DNA of 43,374 nucleotides. Origin: a virus. Shown here piece after piece: positions 38,965 to 43,374 of this stretch. The notes under the pieces were generated by a model. The model saw only the letters and a program-made list of their open reading frames with translations, searched no databases and was not told the origin of the DNA. The stretch spans positions 1 to 43,374 of IMG/VR virus record IMGVR_UViG_3300049456_000089; one strand, 5' to 3'. Position 1 is the first letter of the stretch. Every line of letters starts with the position of its first letter. A program made the translations under genes and the position numbers.

Positions 38965-39429
38965 ATGAAGGCGATCAGCCTGACCCAGCCCTGGGCTTCT
39001 TTAGTCGCCATCGGCGCCAAGCGCATCGAGACGCGCGCCTGGTCGACTTCCTACCGCGGGCCGATGGCAATCCATGCGGCAAAAAGCTTCCCTCGATTCG
39101 CGAAGGATCTCTGTTTGAGCCGGCCGTTCTTTGCCGCGCTCGGCTGGCCTTCCGCACTCGAACCACTCACCCAGGCCTGGCTCGATGACAACTTTCAACG
39201 TACCAAGGACCTTCCCCTTGGCTGCGTGCTCGCGACCGCCAGGCTGGCGGATTGTCTTCCGACTGTTCTGATTCCGAAAGTTGTCCGGCCGTTTACGGAG
39301 CGGGAAAAGACGTTCGGAAATTACGAGCCCGGCCGGCATGGATTTCTCCTCGAAGATGTGGTCCAGCTCGCCGCGCCGATTCCGGCGAAAGGCGCGCTGG
39401 GGTTGTGGGATTGGGAGCCGTCCCAATGA
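38965..39429 (+). CDS. ASCH domain protein
   Basis: A 154-residue ASCH-fold protein, a PUA-related domain implicated in RNA binding or modified-nucleoside hydrolysis. Signature segments: KAISLTQPWASLVAIGAKRI, ETRAWSTSYRGPMAIHAAK, LGCVLATARLAD and the C-terminal TFGNYEPGRHGFLLEDV with GALGLWDWE. A ribosome site GAGGGG precedes the ATG. It ends in an ATGA overlap with the excisionase-like gene. Confidence 0.88.
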   Translation: MKAISLTQPWASLVAIGAKRIETRAWSTSYRGPMAIHAAKSFPRFAKDLCLSRPFFAALGWPSALEPLTQAWLDDNFQRTKDLPLGCVLATARLADCLPTVLIPKVVRPFTEREKTFGNYEPGRHGFLLEDVVQLAAPIPAKGALGLWDWEPSQ

Positions 39430-39653
39430 GCCGACCACTGGATGGAAACCCAAGGATCAGCATCGAGGAAATCGTGGGGCGCCTCCAAATCGGAAAGAAG
39501 GCTGTCTATGCACTGCTCCACCAGAAGGAGATTCCATCCATCCGGATCGGGCGCAAGTGGATCATCTCGCGCGGGGCCTACGAGCAATGGGAGCGAACCT
39601 TCGGAAGCCGGGATCAATCCGTGGGCGATCGTGCGGCGGGGGCGATCCGATGA
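39426..39653 (+). CDS. xis: Excisionase-like helix-turn-helix protein
   Basis: A 75-residue MerR/excisionase-type winged HTH: RISIEEIVGRLQIGKKAVYA then LLHQKEIPSIRIGRKWIIS, the classic helix-helix-wing order of DNA-binding excisionase-family proteins. It starts by ATGA overlap with the ASCH gene and overlaps the frame of the integrase, so it probably controls excision. The longer ORF from 39252 is spurious. Confidence 0.8.
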   Translation: MSRPLDGNPRISIEEIVGRLQIGKKAVYALLHQKEIPSIRIGRKWIISRGAYEQWERTFGSRDQSVGDRAAGAIR

Positions 39654-39700
39654 ACTTGAAACCTGCTAGGCTGTTTCTCCAACAGGAGGAACGGAACAAT

Positions 39701-40930
39701 ATGGCGCGCCGGAGGTTCCAACGCACCGGGAGGCTGTTTAAGGAAGGCAATTGGTGGCGGCTGCAGTATTACGAGCATGGCGATCCGGGAATGAAGCCGC
39801 GGAAGCGCAACGAAGCCTTGGGCCTTTGCCGGGGCGCCGAAGCGATCCCTGAAAAAGAAGCCAGGCGCCGCGCGGCCGAGAAACTCCGCGAAGCGAACCT
39901 GGCCGCGATCGCGCCGGGGTCGACTATGCTGCTGCGCAATTTCATCGAGCGCCATTTTCAGCCGGAGCATGTGGCCACGCTCAAGCGCGGCGGGCAAACC
40001 CACTACCGCGTCAACCTGGCGCCTCTGCTCGCCGCATATGGCGATTGGGCACTTCGCGACATCCGGCAAGAGCACATCCAAAAGCTTTGCCTGGGCCTGC
40101 TCGCCCGAACGTACACGTGCGGGAAGGGCGACAGGGCGCATCAGATTCCCTATAGCGTGCAGTCTGCCCTGCATCTGAAAAACGCGGCCAGCCGGGTATT
40201 TGAACACGCCAAGGATTTAGGGACCTACCCTGGTGAGAATCCAGCGCGCCGCGTGCGGCTGCCGGAGATGAAACGCAAGGAGAGCCACACGCTGAGCGCC
40301 GACCAGGTGCAGCGTCTCCTGGCCGCCTTGCCCGAGCCGAGCCGCGCGATCGCGGAGCTCGCAGTCCTGACGTCGATGAACATCGCGGAGATTTGCGGGC
40401 TGAAGTGGGGCGACGTGAATCTGACCCCGCGGTGGCTGATCTCTGAAGGCGAGCCCATTCCTCCGCGCGCGATCGCGGTTCGACGCCAGTTCCGGGAGGG
40501 TGAATACGGGACGCTGAAAAAACCCAGCCGCGCGATTGGATCTTCCCGGCGGAGAGACCTGCCGATCGATGGCGCACTCGCTAAGCTGCTCCGGTCGCTG
40601 AAGCCCGGACCGCCGGACCGACCCGTTTTCCACTCGCGAACCGGAACGCCGGTAGATGGGCACAATGTATTCAATCGCCAGTTGAAGCCGGCGGCGCGCC
40701 GGCTGGGGATGCCCTGGCTCGGCTGGCACACCTTCCGGCACACGCACGCGACTCTGCTGCGGCAGGCGGGCGCCGCGCCGGCCGATCAGATGGCCATGAT
40801 GGGCCACGCGGGGCTGCGGATGACGATGAGCTACGGGGAGCAGGACCTCGATCGCCGGCGCCTGGCGGTCAGCCGGATTGCCGGGAAGATCGCGGCGCGA
40901 GCGCCAAGGAAAGCGAGGGCGAGGGCTTGA
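39701..40930 (+). CDS. int: Tyrosine recombinase (phage integrase), Arg I replaced
   Basis: A 409-residue integrase that recombines attP with a tRNA gene. The N-terminal ~100 residues are arm-binding-like with basic segments; residues ~75-190 are the core-binding SAM-like domain. In the catalytic domain: K283/K284, H343-R346 in GWHTFRHTHA, H369 in MMGHAGL and Y378 in TMSYGEQD. The first catalytic Arg is N227 in LTSMNIAEICGLKW. I start at ATG 39701 because AGGAGGA lies at 39684-39690; ATG 39650 overlaps the xis stop and is an alternative. Confidence 0.9.
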   Translation: MARRRFQRTGRLFKEGNWWRLQYYEHGDPGMKPRKRNEALGLCRGAEAIPEKEARRRAAEKLREANLAAIAPGSTMLLRNFIERHFQPEHVATLKRGGQTHYRVNLAPLLAAYGDWALRDIRQEHIQKLCLGLLARTYTCGKGDRAHQIPYSVQSALHLKNAASRVFEHAKDLGTYPGENPARRVRLPEMKRKESHTLSADQVQRLLAALPEPSRAIAELAVLTSMNIAEICGLKWGDVNLTPRWLISEGEPIPPRAIAVRRQFREGEYGTLKKPSRAIGSSRRRDLPIDGALAKLLRSLKPGPPDRPVFHSRTGTPVDGHNVFNRQLKPAARRLGMPWLGWHTFRHTHATLLRQAGAAPADQMAMMGHAGLRMTMSYGEQDLDRRRLAVSRIAGKIAARAPRKARARA

Positions 40931-40971
40931 GATCTACTCGGCTGACTCTCAGCACCGCGGAACACGTAAAT

Positions 40972-41271
40972 ATGGAGCCCGCTCCAAAAGGTACGGCGAA
41001 GTCATTAAGGCGCGCACTGGAACCGGCACATCGTGAAGACGAGGCAAGGCTAACCCACCGTTGGGAGTGTCATTGCGGCAAGGGTGGATGGATGGAGCCA
41101 GCCACGCGCAATGGCTTCCCGGACCTTTCTCTAGCGGGCCTAGTACGGCAAGCGCGACGAATTCACAATTGCCCCGACCCCGATATCGTATCCGTGCATT
41201 CCAAGCAAGAACATGAGGCGAGGGAATATGATGAGCGCTCGGGGCGTGCGCGCGCACGGAGGAGTTGGTAA
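40972..41271 (+). CDS. Small Cys-containing protein, unknown
   Basis: A 99-residue basic protein with HRWECHCGKGGWMEPATRNG and a following helix (LSLAGLVRQARRIHNCPDP). The Cys/His spacing might bind a metal. The frame is open from a TTG at 40927, but ATG 40972 is the first standard start. No family is recognised. Confidence 0.4.
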   Translation: MEPAPKGTAKSLRRALEPAHREDEARLTHRWECHCGKGGWMEPATRNGFPDLSLAGLVRQARRIHNCPDPDIVSVHSKQEHEAREYDERSGRARARRSW

Positions 41272-41273
41272 TC

Positions 41274-41684
41274 ATGAAGAAAACCCCGCCCGAACTAGAC
41301 CGCATTGTGGACGTGGTTTTGGCATACAAGCCAAAGCCGAGCCGGATCGCGCGGAAGATCGCGCTGCGGGGGGCAGAAGAAGGCGAGGGCCACGGCTTGA
41401 CTCTTCGTAGAAGCACGCTGAAGGACCAGTGCGTTATCATTGCGCGCGCCGATGCCAAAGAGTGCGTAAAGCTCCTTGAGGAGGTCCTCGACTTCATAAA
41501 ATGTTACCCTGAGTTCCGCCAAAGGGACGAACAGATGAAGGAAATTCGATTGGTCCTTCGTAAGCTGCATGCGGCGTCGAGCAGAGGTAGGCTTGCTTGG
41601 GGCGATGTTCCAAGTAGGGTGCGTCCCAATCGACTACGAGTGCCGAAAAAGCGTAGCGGTGCGAAAGCGAGGGCGACGGCATGA
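41274..41684 (+). CDS. Unknown protein of the integration module
   Basis: A 136-residue basic protein; GGAGGAG lies 9 nt before the ATG. KPKPSRIARKIALRGAEEGE resembles a nucleic-acid-binding segment, followed by a helical half (AKECVKLLEEVLDFIKCYPE). It ends with a Lys/Arg tail and an ATGA overlap. No family is recognised. Confidence 0.5.
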   Translation: MKKTPPELDRIVDVVLAYKPKPSRIARKIALRGAEEGEGHGLTLRRSTLKDQCVIIARADAKECVKLLEEVLDFIKCYPEFRQRDEQMKEIRLVLRKLHAASSRGRLAWGDVPSRVRPNRLRVPKKRSGAKARATA

Positions 41685-42109
41685 AGCGTTCCCGCGAAAT
41701 GGTCTTCGATGAGGAGGTCGATCATAGGAACGGCGTCCGGATCTTCAAGCGATGCGAGTGCGGGGATTGCAAGATAGATGGCGGTTGGATTAAGATGGTC
41801 GATTTTCAGCCTCGGCCGCTTGGGTCTCTCAGTAAGCAAAAAGCGCTGGCGAGACGGAAGCCGGCGTCCACGACTGCGGCGCTCTCTCCTAAGGAGCTTT
41901 CGGACCTCATAAGACAATTGAAGGTGCTACGGGCGTGCCTGGTGGAGCTGCTACCTCCGGGCATGACGCTAGAGAATAGCCGTTGTCTTGACTGGGAAAA
42001 GGCCACGGGCTGGATTGCAAGATTGGAGCACGTTCGCCACGCTGAAGTTACATTCCCTCCGATTCCGGAACGAAAAAAGAACGAGGATGTGGAGTTTGCT
42101 GGCAAATGA
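41681..42109 (+). CDS. Unknown protein next to attachment site
   Basis: A 142-residue protein with an N-terminal CECGDCKID cluster that could bind a metal and a helical segment SDLIRQLKVLRACLVELLPP. It starts by ATGA overlap with the 41274 gene. Its 3' end lies 12 nt before the tRNA fragment, so it is the last gene clearly on the phage side. Confidence 0.5.
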   Translation: MKRSREMVFDEEVDHRNGVRIFKRCECGDCKIDGGWIKMVDFQPRPLGSLSKQKALARRKPASTTAALSPKELSDLIRQLKVLRACLVELLPPGMTLENSRCLDWEKATGWIARLEHVRHAEVTFPPIPERKKNEDVEFAGK

Positions 42110-42501
42110 GTAAAGTATTACAGCCTTCTAAGCTGAGGGTCGCTGGTTCGAGTCCAGCCGCGCCTACCAGATCTCCAATAGAATCAGTATGTGATTCTTC
42201 GGCTAACCTCCCACGCGGGGTCCAAAACCCCTCCACGGTCCAGAATTCTGGACCGAAATTGGACCGAGATTGCCGCTCGCGGCATATTCCGCTAATCCAG
42301 GCCTCGGTAAGCGCCGAGGAAATCGCGCGGACGATGGAACAAATCGGCCTGCCTGCGGAGGTCGTCTATGCCTTCCGCAAGACCGGGAGAATTGTGTGCG
42401 ATACGAATCTCCATTTGATCAGTGCGCAGGATCGGGCTGAATGGACCGCCGCGGTGGATGAATTTCGTGGAGCCAGAGATCCCAGTTTGAGTAAAAGGTG
42501 A
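42106..42501 (+). CDS. Small protein spanning or following the attachment core
   Basis: The frame opens with ATG 42106 (ATGA overlap) but runs through the tRNA fragment, so its first ~50 residues are doubtful. The convincing part starts after residue ~60: IPLIQASVSAEEIARTMEQI, GLPAEVVYAFRKTGRIVCDT and ISAQDRAEWTAAVDEFRGAR. Likely true starts are TTG 42259 or ATG 42334. It precedes the 42527 gene by 25 nt. The role is unknown. Confidence 0.45.
   Translation: MSKVLQPSKLRVAGSSPAAPTRSPIESVCDSSANLPRGVQNPSTVQNSGPKLDRDCRSRHIPLIQASVSAEEIARTMEQIGLPAEVVYAFRKTGRIVCDTNLHLISAQDRAEWTAAVDEFRGARDPSLSKR
42121..42169 (+). other. 3' half of tRNA-Arg(TCT): attachment site core
   Basis: The sequence has a CTTCTAA anticodon loop (anticodon TCT), the T arm GCTGG/TTCGAGT/CCAGC (42142-42158), an acceptor strand CGCGCCT and ACCA (42166-42169). 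The matching 5' acceptor (AGGCGCG) and a D arm are absent upstream, so it is not a whole gene. This is the expected look of attP or the distal att site (attR) of a phage that integrates in a tRNA 3' end; the intact tRNA would lie elsewhere. Confidence 0.8.
42217..42265. promoter_or_regulatory. Cluster of GGTCCA sites next to att core
   Basis: GGTCCA or its complement TGGACC occurs four times in about 49 nt: in GGGGTCCAAAACCCC, as both arms of a perfect 20-bp palindrome centred at 42245/42246, and again at 42260-42265. The placement 50-95 nt from the tRNA core suits integrase arm sites, Xis sites or an operator. Confidence 0.5.
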
Positions 42502-42526
42502 TTTTGAAGAACCAAAAAGGAGCGAA

Positions 42527-42868
42527 ATGAAACAAAGGAAGCAGCTGATCCGGCAGGGCGACGTGATGTTTATTCCGGTAAAGAAACTGCCGGCGGGAGA
42601 GCGCAAGCAGCGCGCGGATGGGGCGGTTGCCTATGGCGAAGTCACCGGGCATTCGCACCGCCTCGCAATGGAGGACCAGGTTCAGGCCGAGGTGCTCGAG
42701 ATCGGCGGCGGTGTGTACGTGCACGTGGGTGAGGCCGGCCTGAGCATCAAAGGGGGCGCCGATTTCGTGCACGAAGAGCACGGCACTGTAACGCTCGCCC
42801 CCGGCGATTACGAGGTCCGCATTCAGCGGGAATACTCGCCGGAGGAAATCCGCAACGTGGTGGACTAG
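42527..42868 (+). CDS. Small protein of a phage-linked pair, unknown
   Basis: A 113-residue protein beginning KQLIRQGDVMFIPVKKLPAG, then AYGEVTGHSHRLAMEDQ, HEEHGTVTLAPGDYEVRIQR and EYSPEEIRNVVD. The cupin-like HSHR...HEEHG spacing suggests a small beta barrel, with His residues that could bind metal. AAAAAGGAG is 7 nt upstream of the ATG. In my recollection this type of protein occurs with the DUF6745-like gene that follows; function is unknown. Confidence 0.6.
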   Translation: MKQRKQLIRQGDVMFIPVKKLPAGERKQRADGAVAYGEVTGHSHRLAMEDQVQAEVLEIGGGVYVHVGEAGLSIKGGADFVHEEHGTVTLAPGDYEVRIQREYSPEEIRNVVD

Positions 42869-42871
42869 CTT

Positions 42872-43374
42872 ATGGTTGCGAAGATCACCCAGCTTACGCC
42901 TGGGCAGGAGAGCCGCCTGCGCGAGGTCTACGCCGAGTGGCTCGCGGTGGGCAGATCGTGCGAGCCACTCGACCGCGCCGAGGCGACCGCGATCGTCGGA
43001 GAATTCTACGCGCGCATCGGGAAGCCGCGCCCGCCGGTTCTTTTCTTCAGCTCGCCGCTGATTTGTATTCTAGCCTATGGTGCCCTGAGCGCGGCCGGCG
43101 TTGAGCCGGCCGCGCGAAATTTGCGGGGCCAGCTTTGGGGCCAGCTTTGGGGCCAGCTTTGGGGCCAGCTTCGGGGCCAGCTTTCGGACCAGCTTCGGGG
43201 CCAGCTTTCGGACCAGCTTTCGGACCAGCTTCGGGACCAGCTTTCGGACCAGCTTTGGGGCCAGCTTCGGGGCCAGCTTTGGGGCCAGCTTCGGGGCCAG
43301 CTTTCGGGCCAGCTTTCGGACCAGCTTTCGGACCAGCTTTCGGACCAGCTTTCGGACCAGCTTTGGGACCAGCT
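42872..43374 (+). CDS. DUF6745-like protein with GQLW-type repeats (partial)
   Basis: The reading frame is open to the window end (167 codons, truncated). The N-terminal ~85 residues (ITQLTPGQESRLREVYAEWL, CEPLDRAEATAIVGEFYARI, PRPPVLFFSSPLICILAYGA) resemble the start of DUF6745 proteins, which also carry internal short Gln-rich repeats. From residue 86 it becomes a perfect tetrapeptide repeat (G/D)QL(W/R/S). The start at 42872 lies 3 nt after the 42868 stop. The function is unknown; a repeat array of this kind could be a protein-binding or helical surface. Confidence 0.6.
   Translation, partial: MVAKITQLTPGQESRLREVYAEWLAVGRSCEPLDRAEATAIVGEFYARIGKPRPPVLFFSSPLICILAYGALSAAGVEPAARNLRGQLWGQLWGQLWGQLRGQLSDQLRGQLSDQLSDQLRDQLSDQLWGQLRGQLWGQLRGQLSGQLSDQLSDQLSDQLSDQLWDQ
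43127..43374 (+). repeat. 12-bp tandem repeat array, about 21 units, continues past window
   Basis: Each unit is G(G/A)C CAG CTT (TGG, CGG or TCG), coding (G/D)QL(W/R/S). CAG and CTT never vary in any copy, while the two variable codons differ only by single bases that change the amino acid. The array runs without interruption from 43127 to the last base. Confidence 0.95.

Noticed and set aside
38468-38968. 166-codon plus-strand ORF across the terminator
   Set aside because: It crosses a strong hairpin and is antisense to a more convincing minus-strand gene; composition is Arg/Ala/Pro-rich.
42048-42236. Minus-strand ORF with VGAAGLEPATLSLEG
   Set aside because: This peptide is the well-known antisense translation of a tRNA 3' end; it comes from the att core, not a gene.
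43127-43374. CRISPR array
   Set aside because: Repeats are 12 bp, contiguous and in-frame, with no spacers or cas genes.

Overview
The window is most of a temperate tailed phage (siphovirus layout, HK97-type head), either an integrated prophage or a phage contig. The probable host is a GC-rich soil or sediment bacterium of the Acidobacteriota, Solibacter/Bryobacter-like. That host call is inference: two secreted proteins end in a dockerin-like EF-hand pair carrying a cysteine pair, as in the secretomes of that group; the integrase has an Asn where the first catalytic Arg should be; and there is a tRNA-Arg(TCT) half site.

Left part (1-14.2 kb, all plus strand) is packaging and head: glycosyltransferase, HNH nuclease, small and large terminase, portal, prohead protease, major capsid protein, head-tail connector, head closure, two tail-completion proteins, tail tube, and an overlapping pair of tail-assembly chaperone candidates. 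Three more glycosyltransferase genes and a SAM-dependent methyltransferase are threaded through this head-tail block, most with start/stop overlaps. I read this as a virion- or host-surface glycan-modification cassette co-expressed with late genes.

14.2-29.3 kb is tail: a 1404-residue tape measure protein, a gene made of a 372-nt tandem duplication followed by a copy of the tape measure C-terminus, a hub-like protein with an inserted domain, small structural proteins, two beta-propeller proteins with export signals, a repeat-rich fibre, and a sigma-70 region 2-like protein. 29.2-33.3 kb holds a second dockerin protein, an M15 peptidase endolysin, a nucleotidyltransferase-fold protein, and holin/spanin-like membrane proteins. 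A minus-strand gene in this part carries a TAT-like leader and a peptide closely matching the phage's own portal protein.

33.3-38.9 kb is accessory and early DNA: minus-strand genes (one probably frameshifted), two strong palindromes, many short genes joined by ATGA overlaps (including 24-58-residue membrane proteins), an RRM protein, zinc-finger-like proteins, and a Gp37/Gp68 (DUF5131) protein. A bidirectional terminator closes this block at 38.66 kb. 38.9-42.2 kb is the integration module: ASCH protein, excisionase-like HTH, tyrosine integrase, three unknown genes, then the 3' half of a tRNA-Arg gene (attachment core). To the right are a cluster of GGTCCA sites, two small genes, and the start of a DUF6745-like protein whose 12-bp repeats run off the window. 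Whether DNA right of the tRNA fragment is phage (attP) or host (attR) cannot be decided here.
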